The notes: generated from the letters alone by a model not told the origin. DNA of 64,000 nt from Entomomonas sp945283395 (GCA_946480835.1 CAMLLC010000001.1:387577-451576), one strand, 5' to 3'; counted from the stretch's first letter, positions 54,125 through 63,576 are shown. Numbers and translations are program-made.

Positions 54125-54838
54125 ATGACTTATCAAACCTATTTTCAAAGGGTAGCTACTATTAGCCCCATCAAACAACAACAAATGGCTAATCTCTATT
54201 TTGAATACTATGCAGGTAGTGATAAGGCAAAATTTTATCAAGATCTTGCTGCAAAAGATGAAGTATTATTTTTAGAGTATGATCAGCAAATAGTTGGTTT
54301 TACTACGCTCCAAGTTTATCCATTTCTCCAACACATTATTATCTATTCTGGTGATACCATAGTAGCACCAGCACATAGGCAACAACAATCCATACCTACT
54401 GCTTGGATTAGCCGCATGGGGCTATTAAAGCAAACATATCCAACTCAGCAGCTTTATTGGTTTTTACTAGTTAAAGGATATAAAACCTATAAATATTTAG
54501 TGGTATTTGCTCAAAAATTTTATCCCGATTGGCGTAACCAGCAACCAAAGTTAAAGGCATTAGCTGACCAGCTCGCAGTGGCAAAGTTTGGTAACTTATA
54601 TAATATTCAAACGGGAATAGTTGAATGTCCAAGTAACTATGGCTATTTGAAAAAACCATTAACTAAACTTACTCCCTATGAACAACAAAAAGTGTCTGCT
54701 CAATTCTTTATCCATAAAAACCCTTATTATTATCAAGGACATGAATTAGTCTGCTTATGTGAATTAAGCGAAACTAATATACATCATCGCCTTAAACCGT
54801 TATTTTTAAATCCACAGATTAACTATCGAGATGACTAA
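54125..54838 (+). CDS. GNAT-like N-acyltransferase, first of the radical SAM cluster
   Basis: A 237-residue protein from ATG 54125 (AAAGG upstream; the longer start adds ten residues). The GNAT-like core is VLFLEYDQQIVGFTTLQVYPF (about 42-62) and YSGDTIVAPAHRQQQSIPTAWISRMG (about 70-95), which resembles the acetyl-CoA-binding motif with R/Q-x-x-Q. Its C-terminal part (about 150-237) is not typical of small GNATs. It overlaps the GH3-like gene by 8 bases, so they are co-translated. The acyl donor and acceptor are unknown. It is intact although its upstream neighbours are decayed. Confidence 0.6.
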   Translation: MTYQTYFQRVATISPIKQQQMANLYFEYYAGSDKAKFYQDLAAKDEVLFLEYDQQIVGFTTLQVYPFLQHIIIYSGDTIVAPAHRQQQSIPTAWISRMGLLKQTYPTQQLYWFLLVKGYKTYKYLVVFAQKFYPDWRNQQPKLKALADQLAVAKFGNLYNIQTGIVECPSNYGYLKKPLTKLTPYEQQKVSAQFFIHKNPYYYQGHELVCLCELSETNIHHRLKPLFLNPQINYRDD

Positions 54839-56348
54839 TCCTTGGTTACATTTCGCACAATATTTAACCGCTACAACCAAGCCTACGAAAGAAGCTCAAT
54901 ATCAGTGGTTAAGCTACTGTTTACAAGCCAATCAAACTAGTGTTTACGGTAAAACTTATCAATTTGCAAGTATTAAGACTATTGCAGATTATCAGGCCAA
55001 AGTACCTATTATTGACTATGAATCACTATTACCTTGGATTAACAAATTATTAATAGGAGCAAAAGATCAATTATTTAAAGGAGACGTAATAGCCTTTGAG
55101 CGAACCGGAGGAAGTATTAGTGGTGGTAAACTTATCCCTTATTCAGCACAAGGTCTAGCTGATTTTAGACAAGCGTTATTAAGTTGGCTAGCGCAAATAA
55201 TTAATCAATATCATCTTACGTTTGGTACGGTTTATTGGGCATTAAGTCCAGCTACTACTAAACCGCAACTGACCGAACAAGGCTTTACTATATGGGGTGG
55301 AGACGCTCTTTATCTAGGCCGTGAAAACCTATCTGCTTTTCTCAAGTTATCAGCGGTCCCCTTAACAGTAGGGGCGGTCAAAAATGTCGAAGAATGGCAA
55401 TTACTAACTCTTTATTATCTAATATATCATGATGACTTAAGGCTCATTTCCATTTGGAGCCCTAGCTTTCTTATTGAGCTAATGAAAGCATTAGATCAGC
55501 ACAGTATAACATTATTAAACATACTGAACTTTGGTACAGTTATAGCTAATCATTCGTTACCACCTAATAAGTCAGCAGCTAAAAGATTAGGTAGTTTTTT
55601 AACTAATAGAAAAACTAGAGAGCTGTGGCCACATTTAACGCTAATTAGCTGCTGGACAGATGCCTCCTCAAATTCATTAGCTAAGGTTTTACAAGACTAC
55701 TTCCCCAATGTAGTTATACAGCCCAAAGGCTTACTCTCAACTGAGGCTACTATTAGCATTCCCAATCAACATAATAAGTCACTACTTTGTACTGAGATAA
55801 ATTTTTATGAGTTTTTAACTGAAACAGGACAACTTTATCTAGCACATGAACTAACACCAGCAGCAAGTTATCAAGTGATAGTAACTACTAATAGTGGCCT
55901 GTACCGTTATTTAACTGGAGATATTATTAGCTGTCTAGGCTATCAAGATGATAAAGCTATTTTAAAGTTCTTAGGTAGAACAGGCATTACTTCTGATTTA
56001 GTCGGCGAAAAACTTACTGAAAGTTTCGTTAACCAATGCCTTTCTAGTATTAAGGGGTTCGCTACTCTATGCCCGAACCAGCAGCAGTGCGGTTACACTT
56101 TATTATTAGATAAAGAGTATTGGCACATTAATAAAGCATTATTATCCTCCGTAGAACAAGCATTATGTAATAATCCTCAATATGCTTATGCCAGAAAGCT
56201 AAAACAATTATCAGCCTTAACTTATCAATTGTTAGATAATCCAAGCCAATGCTATTTGACTTATCAGCTAGCACAAGGGAAAAGATTAGGCGATATAAAA
56301 ATACCAGCACTACTAAAAGAACCTTGGCAAACTTTTTTTAGCTATTAA
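54831..56348 (+). CDS. GH3-type acyl-adenylating (acid-amido synthetase-like) enzyme
   Basis: A 505-residue member of the GH3 (auxin-responsive promoter) family of the ANL superfamily. Such enzymes activate a carboxylate with ATP and pass it to an amine or amino acid. The P-loop-like motif is ERTGGSISGGKLIPYS at 90-105. LLSTEATISIP lies near 303 and YRYLTGDIISCLGYQDD near 358, followed by LKFLGRTGITSDLVGEKLTE. The C-terminal lid (about 380-505) is complete. GH3 proteins are best known from plants; here the gene lies in a radical SAM cluster and overlaps the first GNAT-like gene by 8 bases. The substrate is unknown. Confidence 0.85.
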   Translation: MTNPWLHFAQYLTATTKPTKEAQYQWLSYCLQANQTSVYGKTYQFASIKTIADYQAKVPIIDYESLLPWINKLLIGAKDQLFKGDVIAFERTGGSISGGKLIPYSAQGLADFRQALLSWLAQIINQYHLTFGTVYWALSPATTKPQLTEQGFTIWGGDALYLGRENLSAFLKLSAVPLTVGAVKNVEEWQLLTLYYLIYHDDLRLISIWSPSFLIELMKALDQHSITLLNILNFGTVIANHSLPPNKSAAKRLGSFLTNRKTRELWPHLTLISCWTDASSNSLAKVLQDYFPNVVIQPKGLLSTEATISIPNQHNKSLLCTEINFYEFLTETGQLYLAHELTPAASYQVIVTTNSGLYRYLTGDIISCLGYQDDKAILKFLGRTGITSDLVGEKLTESFVNQCLSSIKGFATLCPNQQQCGYTLLLDKEYWHINKALLSSVEQALCNNPQYAYARKLKQLSALTYQLLDNPSQCYLTYQLAQGKRLGDIKIPALLKEPWQTFFSY

Positions 56349-56503
56349 ATAGATTTCTCATTAAATTTATATAGTTATTTAATTAAAGGGGGTTACACTA
56401 ATAAATTGTTAAGGTATTTAGCCCATAAAAGATAGCTACTTTAACATTAGTTTATGTAATAATAGAGGTATTGCATAGAAGCTAAAACAGGTAGTAGCTA
56501 AAG

Positions 56504-57904
56504 ATGGCTAAATTAAATCCTTATAATAATCATAAAATGAAAATGGTTCTCATTTCCCCCAAAGGGCCTTTATATAGAACAAATGGTGGCATTTTCAAAA
56601 AGTCTCTCCGCTATCAACCATTAACTCTTACTACTTTAGCTGCCTTAACTCCTAAAGAACTACCCATAGAAATCACTTTAATAGATGAAGGAATTATGCA
56701 AATTCCTACTGATTTACAAGCTGATTTAATAGGCCTGACGGTTATTACTGGTACCGCTATAAGAGCTTATCAATTAGCAGATCAATTTCGTGCCAGAGGA
56801 ATTAAGGTAATACTAGGCGGGCCACATGTGACGCTTATGCCAGAGGAAGCTGCCCAGCATGCTGATACCATCTGCATAGGCTATGCTGAAAAAACTTGGC
56901 CGCAACTCATTTATGACTTCTTTGCAAATAACTTACAACCTTGCTATAAACAAAGTCAATGCTTTGATCTTAGTGATACTTCATTACCCTTTCCTGAAAG
57001 AGAACGCTTCAATCGCAAGTATTTTCTAACCCAAGCTGTTTTCGAAGCTACCCGTTCTTGCGCACATGATTGTGAGTTTTGTGTTGCACCCACTGCGTGG
57101 GGGCGTAAACAATACCAACATCCAGTTACTTGGGTGATAGAAGACATCAGGCAATTTGTTAATAAAACGGGTAAACGTAAGTTAATCTTTGTTGATTTAA
57201 ATTTAGTATCTGATTTAGATTATGCTAAAGAATTATTTACTGCACTTATCCCACTAAAAGTACAATGGTTTGGGCTATCCACAGTACTTATTGCCCACAA
57301 CCAAGAACTAATGCAGTTAATGGCCAAAAGTGGCTGCAAAGGTCTATTACTTGGCTTAGAAACTGTTACTAGCGGTAGCCTAGGGGATGCAGGTAAAAAG
57401 TTTAATTCATCAGTAAACTATAAAGAATTAATAGCTACTTTGCATAAATTGGGTATTTCTATTCAAGGCTGCTTTGTATTTGGCTTAGATCATGATACCC
57501 CTGATACGTTTGATGCTACCGTTGAGCTAGCCATAGACGCAGCTATCGATTTACCTCGCTTTTCTGTATTAACGCCTTTTCCTGGCACCCCACTCTATAA
57601 AAGATTGGAGCAAGAGAAACGTATTTTAACCCAAGACTGGTCACTCTATGATGCTCAACATGTTGTCTTTAAGCCTAAATTAATGACTGTAAAACAATTA
57701 GCAGATGGACATGAAAGAGCATGGAAAAAAATTTATCAGTATAAAAATATTTTTAAACGCTTATGGGCCGCTGGTAACTTCCAACTGTTAGCTGTAACAG
57801 CTAATTTAGGCTATAGATTTTATGCTCATAATTTGCATAAATTTTATACCTGTGACTGGCCCATTGGACAAAGCCCAGCAAAGATTATTTTACAAAGTAA
57901 ATAG
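56504..57904 (+). CDS. B12-binding radical SAM protein 1 (divergent copy)
   Basis: A 466-residue protein. A Rossmann-like cobalamin-binding N-terminal domain (about 1-150) contains LIGLTVITGTAIRAYQLADQFR and GGPHVTLMPEEAAQHAD. The radical SAM cluster motif is C186-x3-C190-x2-C193 (SCAHDCEFC). FVDLNLVSDLDYAKELF, LLGLETVT and FVFGLDHDTPDTFD follow, and PFPGTPLYKRLEQEKR closes the barrel. It lacks the DxHxxG loop of methionine-synthase-type B12 proteins. It begins 155 bases after the GH3-like gene and 4 bases before the second radical SAM gene. It has an extended N-terminus and differs most from the other three copies. Confidence 0.88.
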   Translation: MAKLNPYNNHKMKMVLISPKGPLYRTNGGIFKKSLRYQPLTLTTLAALTPKELPIEITLIDEGIMQIPTDLQADLIGLTVITGTAIRAYQLADQFRARGIKVILGGPHVTLMPEEAAQHADTICIGYAEKTWPQLIYDFFANNLQPCYKQSQCFDLSDTSLPFPERERFNRKYFLTQAVFEATRSCAHDCEFCVAPTAWGRKQYQHPVTWVIEDIRQFVNKTGKRKLIFVDLNLVSDLDYAKELFTALIPLKVQWFGLSTVLIAHNQELMQLMAKSGCKGLLLGLETVTSGSLGDAGKKFNSSVNYKELIATLHKLGISIQGCFVFGLDHDTPDTFDATVELAIDAAIDLPRFSVLTPFPGTPLYKRLEQEKRILTQDWSLYDAQHVVFKPKLMTVKQLADGHERAWKKIYQYKNIFKRLWAAGNFQLLAVTANLGYRFYAHNLHKFYTCDWPIGQSPAKIILQSK

Positions 57905-57907
57905 CTC

Positions 57908-59254
57908 ATGAAATTAACCTTTATCCATCCGGCCATAGGGCATCGTAATAACGAATCCTATCTACGCTCATGGCAAATGGAACCTTTGCCTATAGCTACT
58001 TTAAAAGGACTTACTCCGCAAAATATTGAAACCCGTTTTTATGATGATAGATTAGAGAAAATTCCCTATGATGAAGCGACCGATGCAGTATTGATTCCCG
58101 TAGAAACCTATACAGCTAAAAGAGCTTATCAGATTGCTAGTGAATATAGAAAAAGAAATATTCCTGTGATAATGGGTGGTTTTCATGTGACCCTTGTACC
58201 AGAAGAGGCTAGTCGTTATGCTGATGCCACAATGACTGGCGAGGCAGAGGGGAATTGGCATGAATTATTAGACGATCTACAACATAACACGTTAAAACCT
58301 CTTTATCGAGGTACGCAAACTGATTTAAGTAATGTTAAAGTCGACCGAAGTCTATTTAAAGGGAAACGTTATTTACCTATAGGTTTAATAGAGACTGGCA
58401 GAGGCTGCCGCTTTCCTTGTGAGTTTTGTGCTATTCAAACCTTTTACCAACGTAATTATCGCCGTCGTAATCCTGATCAAGTATTAAAAGAATTAACAGA
58501 ACAAAAAACAACTAAAAAAATCTTCTTTTTTGTAGATGATAATTTTGCAGGTAATATTGAGCAAAGCAAACTTTGGTTACCAGATTTAGCCAATTTAAAG
58601 ATTCGTTGGATTACCCAAATGAGCATTAATGCTGCTCATGATGAGAACTTTTTAGCTGAGATAGCCAAAGCTGGCTGTAAAGGAGTATTAATAGGTTTTG
58701 AATCTCTCAATGAACAAAATTTAAAGCTGATGAAGAAACGTTTCAACACCATGCAAGGCGGTTTTTCCATCGCACTAGCGAATTTAAGAAAGCATAACAT
58801 AGCTGTCTATGGAACCTTTGTCTTTGGCTATGATCACGATACGACTAACTCTTTTAATGAAGCAGTGGCTTTTGCACAACAAGAAAGCATGTACATAGCT
58901 GCTTTTAACCATATGACTCCTTTTCCTGGAACACCTCTTTACAAAAGGCTACAACAGGAAAATAAATTAAGATATCAACATTGGTGGCTAGATGATAACT
59001 ACCGCTATAATGAAGTACCTTTTTTCCCTAAACAGCTAGCCCCTGAGCAAATTACTAAAGGTTGTCTAGCAGCAAGAAAAGCTTTCTATAGTTGGCGATC
59101 TATTATCAAACGTAGCTGGCATAATCGTAATGATTTTTTTATGTTTCGTAATTTCTTTCCTATAAACGCCTTGCATAAAAATGAAATTAATTCTCGTAAT
59201 GGCTATCCGCTTGGTGATGAAACATGGCAAGGACAATTATTAGAGGTCAAATGA
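57908..59254 (+). CDS. B12-binding radical SAM protein 2
   Basis: A 448-residue protein of the same family. The N-terminal cobalamin domain has EPLPIATLKGLTP, ETYTAKRAYQIASEYRKR (66-83) and GGFHVTLVPEEASRYAD (90-106). The cluster motif is C167-x3-C171-x2-C174 (GCRFPCEFC). The second half contains FFVDDNFAGNI, LIGFESLNEQNLKLM, FVFGYDHDT and NHMTPFPGTPLYKRLQQENK, plus a C-terminal extension (YSWRSIIKRSW). Its TGA overlaps the ATG of the second GNAT-like gene (59251-59254). Class members include methylases, cyclases and BchE/HpnJ-type enzymes, so the reaction cannot be predicted. Confidence 0.9.
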   Translation: MKLTFIHPAIGHRNNESYLRSWQMEPLPIATLKGLTPQNIETRFYDDRLEKIPYDEATDAVLIPVETYTAKRAYQIASEYRKRNIPVIMGGFHVTLVPEEASRYADATMTGEAEGNWHELLDDLQHNTLKPLYRGTQTDLSNVKVDRSLFKGKRYLPIGLIETGRGCRFPCEFCAIQTFYQRNYRRRNPDQVLKELTEQKTTKKIFFFVDDNFAGNIEQSKLWLPDLANLKIRWITQMSINAAHDENFLAEIAKAGCKGVLIGFESLNEQNLKLMKKRFNTMQGGFSIALANLRKHNIAVYGTFVFGYDHDTTNSFNEAVAFAQQESMYIAAFNHMTPFPGTPLYKRLQQENKLRYQHWWLDDNYRYNEVPFFPKQLAPEQITKGCLAARKAFYSWRSIIKRSWHNRNDFFMFRNFFPINALHKNEINSRNGYPLGDETWQGQLLEVK

Positions 59255-60276
59255 TAAACTTCCAAGCAGTTAGCCCAACTAATGAGAACTATTTTTTAAA
59301 ACTCCTTGAAGAAAATGCCATGCAAGGCTGGCTAAATATGCTGATGACGCGCCAACCCCGTTATTTAGCCCATCAACATTATTTTGGTCAAGAATACCCT
59401 ATCTTAGCAGAAGAGACTGGTAATTATTTAGGTTGCTACCAACTTACTAAACATCAGGGTTTTATCAATGGTGAACTTAACACATTAGGTTATTTAAATA
59501 GCTTAAGAATAACTCCTGCCTATCGACATAAAATTCGAGTAGTCAAAGCTGGTTTTGACCACCTTAGACAATCCATGCATATCCCTGATTATTGCTATAC
59601 GAGCATTGCTAGTGATAACAAAGTAGCTAAAAGACTATTAGAAAAAGGCCTAGCCAGCTTACCCAGCTATAGACCATTAGGAGAGCTTTGTACCCTCGTT
59701 ATTGCCCAGCAACAAAGCAAATCATATAACTTATGGCAACCTACCCAAAATTACCAAGCAGTAGTAAATTTCTACAACCACCAAGCAAGACAATATCAAT
59801 TAGCCCCATATCTTGATCCAGCATGGCTAAAAGCAGCCAAATTACCCGTATTAGCACACTATCAAAATAAAAAAATAACAGCCTGTGCAGTATTATGGAA
59901 CCAACAAGCCTTTAAGCAAATAATGGTTAACCAATATCATCCACTGGTTAAACTAGCCAGACCTTTTTATAATGGATACGCTCAACTAACTGGCAGACCT
60001 TTATTACCAAATATAAAACAAACATTAGATCAAACTTTTTTAGCTTTTTTTCAAATTGCAGATGAACAATTATTATTGCCTTTATTAACAGATGCACTCA
60101 ATTATTGCCGTACGAGACTTCTTACTTTATCTTTAGCAAAAGATCAGCCACTATTAAAAAATATTATAAAAAAATTAAAGGCTATAACCTATCAAACAAC
60201 TATCTATGGAGTGGATCTAATGTCTCATCCTAACTGGCTACCTCTTAGGCTTAAGCCAGAAGCAGCTATCTTATGA
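59251..60276 (+). CDS. GNAT-like N-acyltransferase, second of the cluster
   Basis: A 341-residue protein starting at ATG 59251 in an ATGA overlap with the radical SAM gene before it; the nine extra residues of a longer frame are rejected on this ground. The GNAT-like segment is TLGYLNSLRITPAYRHKIRVVKAGFDHLRQ (about 78-107), then YCYTSIASDNKVAKRLLEKGLASLPSYRPLGELCTLVI (about 113-150), the usual acceptor-side strand-loop. A second, more variable half (about 175-341) may be another GNAT-like fold. It is coupled to the third radical SAM gene by ATGA (60273-60276). The acceptor is unknown. Confidence 0.65.
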   Translation: MINFQAVSPTNENYFLKLLEENAMQGWLNMLMTRQPRYLAHQHYFGQEYPILAEETGNYLGCYQLTKHQGFINGELNTLGYLNSLRITPAYRHKIRVVKAGFDHLRQSMHIPDYCYTSIASDNKVAKRLLEKGLASLPSYRPLGELCTLVIAQQQSKSYNLWQPTQNYQAVVNFYNHQARQYQLAPYLDPAWLKAAKLPVLAHYQNKKITACAVLWNQQAFKQIMVNQYHPLVKLARPFYNGYAQLTGRPLLPNIKQTLDQTFLAFFQIADEQLLLPLLTDALNYCRTRLLTLSLAKDQPLLKNIIKKLKAITYQTTIYGVDLMSHPNWLPLRLKPEAAIL

Positions 60277-61580
60277 AAATAGTGCTACTACGCCCCAATA
60301 TGGGAGACTATCGAGCAACAGATGCCATGCCACCCCTTGCAATGGCAATTCTTGCAGCTAGAGCGGCTCACCATGAAGTGATTTTTTATGATGACAGAGT
60401 GGAAAAAATCCCTACTAGCATAGCAGCCGATTTAATTGCTATTTCAATAGAAACCTTTACAGCAAGACGTAGCTATCAACTCGCAGATCATTATAGAAAA
60501 CAAGGTATACCCATCGTAGTGGGTGGCTATCATCCTAGTTTCTTACCTCAAGAAGCTTTACAACACGCTGATAGCGTCATAATCGGAGATGCTGAAGGAA
60601 GTTGGGAACAGCTACTTAATGATCTAGCAAAAAACAATTTACAACCTATTTATTATGCAAATCATAAATTACCCTTAGATAATTACCTAATAGATAGACG
60701 TATTTTTCAAGGCAAAAAGTATGCTCCTGTTGAATTAATACAATATACTCGTGGTTGCCGCTTTGCTTGTGATTTTTGCTCTATTCAAAGTTTTTATCAA
60801 CAACAAATAAGAGCAAGACCTTTAGACCAGTTGAAAGCAGAATTACTGACCTTACCAGCCAACCGTTTTTTTATCTTTGTGGATGATAACTTGTTTGCTA
60901 GTAGAGTAATTCTAGAATCCTTACTCAAAATGCTAACCCCTCTAAAAAAACGCTGGGGATGTCAGATTAGTATTGATGTAGCTAGCGATGAAAAACTCCT
61001 AGATAAACTAGCATTAGCAGGTTGTCGCTTTGTGTTAATAGGCTTTGAAAGTTTAAATCCTAAAAACTTAAAACAAATGGCTAAACCTTGGAACAAAGTA
61101 GCAGGCAGTTATGACAGAGTAGTAAAATCATTACATGATAGAGGCATTAATATTTATGGTACTTTTGTGTTTGGCTATGATGAAGATACTGAGCAAACCA
61201 TCCAACAAAGTCTGGAATTTGCACTTTCCAACAAACTAGAAATAGCTAATTTTAATCCTCTCACGCCTACGCCAGGATCAGGACTCTACAAAAGATTAGC
61301 AAAAGAACAACGACTGTTATCCGCTAACTGGTGGATTGATCCTTACTATCGTTATGGAGACCCTATTTTTCAGCCGAAAAAGATAGCAGCAGAGCGCCTA
61401 ACTGAACTTTGCTTTAAAGCTAAACAAAAATTCTATAGTTACCCCTCTATAGCCAGCCGAATATTTAGTATTGAGAAAAAAACTAAATGGCTAGATAAAG
61501 GTGTTACGTTACTAGCTAACATAATATCCCATCGAGAAATCATAAAGAAACAAGGACAAACACTAGGAAGCACAAGGTGA
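60273..61580 (+). CDS. B12-binding radical SAM protein 3
   Basis: A 435-residue protein. The cobalamin domain has ETFTARRSYQLADHYRKQ (60-77) and GGYHPSFLPQEALQHAD (84-100), where copies 1 and 2 have HVTL after GG. The cluster motif is C162-x3-C166-x2-C169 (GCRFACDFC). FFIFVDDNLFASRV, LIGFESLNPKNLKQM and FVFGYDEDTEQT are conserved with copy 2. The barrel-closing segment is PLTPTPGSGLYKRLAKEQR, altered from PFPGTPLY of the others. The stop overlaps the GTG start of the fourth copy (61577-61580). Confidence 0.9.
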   Translation: MKIVLLRPNMGDYRATDAMPPLAMAILAARAAHHEVIFYDDRVEKIPTSIAADLIAISIETFTARRSYQLADHYRKQGIPIVVGGYHPSFLPQEALQHADSVIIGDAEGSWEQLLNDLAKNNLQPIYYANHKLPLDNYLIDRRIFQGKKYAPVELIQYTRGCRFACDFCSIQSFYQQQIRARPLDQLKAELLTLPANRFFIFVDDNLFASRVILESLLKMLTPLKKRWGCQISIDVASDEKLLDKLALAGCRFVLIGFESLNPKNLKQMAKPWNKVAGSYDRVVKSLHDRGINIYGTFVFGYDEDTEQTIQQSLEFALSNKLEIANFNPLTPTPGSGLYKRLAKEQRLLSANWWIDPYYRYGDPIFQPKKIAAERLTELCFKAKQKFYSYPSIASRIFSIEKKTKWLDKGVTLLANIISHREIIKKQGQTLGSTR

Positions 61581-62920
61581 AACTTACCCTCATTAAACCT
61601 ACTATAGGACGCAAAGAACATAGCCTTTATAAAGATGAGGGCCGTATGGAACCACTTATGTTAGGGGTGTTAGCTGCGCTTACTCCTGCTGACGTAGAAG
61701 TCATTATGTACGATGATAGAATGGAAACCATCCCCTATGATGAAGTTACAGACCTAGTGGCTATCACAGTGGAAACTTACACGGCCAGACGAGCCTATGA
61801 AATTGCCGACGAATACCGACAAAGAGGTGTTAAAGTAATAATAGGAGGAATACATGCCAACCTTTTACCTGATGAAGTAATGCAACACGCTGATAGTATT
61901 TTTTTAGGTGATGCCGAAACATTATGGGCTACTATGATAAATGATGCTCGCTATCATAAACTAAAACCTTGCTATACGGCACCCGTTGGTGTAGGTCAAG
62001 TTACGCAATGTGGTGAAAAAATATTACCGCGTCGTGATATTTATCAAGGTAAAGGCTACCTACCTATCTCCCTTATGCAATTTTCAAGAGGCTGTCGGTT
62101 TGCCTGCAAGTTTTGCGCTGTAAGTCGTTATTTCAAAAGAAACTATTACTTAAGACAAATTGACGAAGTCGTTAGAGAAATTGAACAGCACCATAGCAAA
62201 TTTATTTTCTTTATCGATGACAACATAGCAACTGATCATAAAGCATTAGCTGAATTATGCCATGCGCTTATTCCTCTAAAAATTCACTGGATTAGCCAAG
62301 CTAGTCTTGATGTCACCAAAAACCCCACCTTAATGAAACTTATGCAACAAAGTGGCTGCTGGGGCAATGTGCTAGGCTTTGAATCTATTAACCCATTAAG
62401 TTTAAGAGAGGCAAAAAAATCACCCAATATAATAGCCTTCGACTACTACCAGCAAGAAACCAACATATTACGAGATCATGGAATGCAAACATGGGCTGCT
62501 TTTACCTTAGGCTATGATCATGACACAGTAGAAACCATTGCGCAAACTATGGAATTCGCTTTAAAAAATAGATTTGCCTTTGCCGCCTTTAATATACTAA
62601 TGCCCTACCCTAGCACCCCACTATATCAACAACTACAGCAAGAAAGACGACTACTTTATCAAGCTAAATGGTGGCTAGATCCAACCTATCGTTTTAATCA
62701 AGCTGCATTTATCCCTAACCTTATGACAGCAGATGAATTAACTAATGCTTGTCATTTAGCCCGTAGTCATTTCAATAGTATTCCCTCTATCATCAAACGC
62801 TTCTTTGACTTAAAGCTTACCCTACAATCTTTTAGCCGAATAATATCTTTCTGGCGCTACACCCTACTTTTTAAAAAAGAAGTCTATAAAAAGCATGGCA
62901 TGCGGTTTGGTCTTAAATGA
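61577..62920 (+). CDS. B12-binding radical SAM protein 4
   Basis: A 447-residue protein starting at GTG 61577 inside the previous stop (GTGA). The cobalamin domain has ETYTARRAYEIADEYRQR (66-83) and GGIHANLLPDEVMQHAD (90-106), with Asn where copies 1 and 2 have Thr. The cluster motif is C173-x3-C177-x2-C180 (GCRFACKFC). FFIDDNIATDHK, VLGFESINPLSLRE and FTLGYDHDTVET follow, and MPYPSTPLYQQLQQERR closes the barrel. The stop overlaps the start of the membrane protein gene (62917-62920). Confidence 0.9.
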   Translation: MKLTLIKPTIGRKEHSLYKDEGRMEPLMLGVLAALTPADVEVIMYDDRMETIPYDEVTDLVAITVETYTARRAYEIADEYRQRGVKVIIGGIHANLLPDEVMQHADSIFLGDAETLWATMINDARYHKLKPCYTAPVGVGQVTQCGEKILPRRDIYQGKGYLPISLMQFSRGCRFACKFCAVSRYFKRNYYLRQIDEVVREIEQHHSKFIFFIDDNIATDHKALAELCHALIPLKIHWISQASLDVTKNPTLMKLMQQSGCWGNVLGFESINPLSLREAKKSPNIIAFDYYQQETNILRDHGMQTWAAFTLGYDHDTVETIAQTMEFALKNRFAFAAFNILMPYPSTPLYQQLQQERRLLYQAKWWLDPTYRFNQAAFIPNLMTADELTNACHLARSHFNSIPSIIKRFFDLKLTLQSFSRIISFWRYTLLFKKEVYKKHGMRFGLK

Positions 62921-63576
62921 ATAAACTATTAAATCTTTATACTTATCTAGCAGCACTCATACTATCCCCTTTAACCGCATACTTATGGTGGGCTGAATAT
63001 AAAAACTTATCAGCCATGTTAAATGCATGGCTAATCCCTATTTTATGGGCTTATATAGTCCCATGGATAGGCACCAATATTTGCAAAGTATGGGAAATAA
63101 AATCTCGTTTTAACCTTGGTCGTTTTCGCATCCACCATGGTTTTGTTTTTGGTAGTGCCACCTCTTTATTTGCTTGGCTAGTTCATCAACAACCCGCCCA
63201 TAACTTATTAGATATATTCACTACTTCCCTTATTCTCTGTTCTGTTATAGGTTTTTGGAATATTCTCTATGATATCCTAGCCATCAAAGCAGCTATATTA
63301 TTTGTTTACAACCAACCTTGGGCAGCAAATAAGACGGCCGAAGCCATAGTGCTAGACTATGCACCTTGGATATTTGGTGGCTTTGGTTTTTGTTATGGCC
63401 TCACAATAGCTAGTTATGAATTTATTACTCAACACTATGAAAAGCTCTCAATAACCGTTAACTCCTTATATTTTTTATTAGCTCTTCTAGTTTGTATTGC
63501 ATTCCCTGTGTTAGGCATAATACAAAAATCTTGTAAAAGATACGGTCACCTAGGTATTAAACCTGTAAAACGCTAA
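62917..63576 (+). CDS. Polytopic membrane protein of unknown family, last of the cluster
   Basis: A 219-residue protein with about five to six membrane spans (roughly 8-27, 36-53, 75-90, 95-115, 150-170 and 182-200). A conserved-looking polar stretch, RFRIHHGFVFGSATS (about 70-84), sits in the first half, and LDYAPWIFGGFGFCYG near 148-163 in the second. Its ATG overlaps the radical SAM 4 stop, so it is translated with the cluster. It could be a membrane enzyme or an exporter of the cluster product. I do not recognise the family. Confidence 0.65.
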   Translation: MNKLLNLYTYLAALILSPLTAYLWWAEYKNLSAMLNAWLIPILWAYIVPWIGTNICKVWEIKSRFNLGRFRIHHGFVFGSATSLFAWLVHQQPAHNLLDIFTTSLILCSVIGFWNILYDILAIKAAILFVYNQPWAANKTAEAIVLDYAPWIFGGFGFCYGLTIASYEFITQHYEKLSITVNSLYFLLALLVCIAFPVLGIIQKSCKRYGHLGIKPVKR

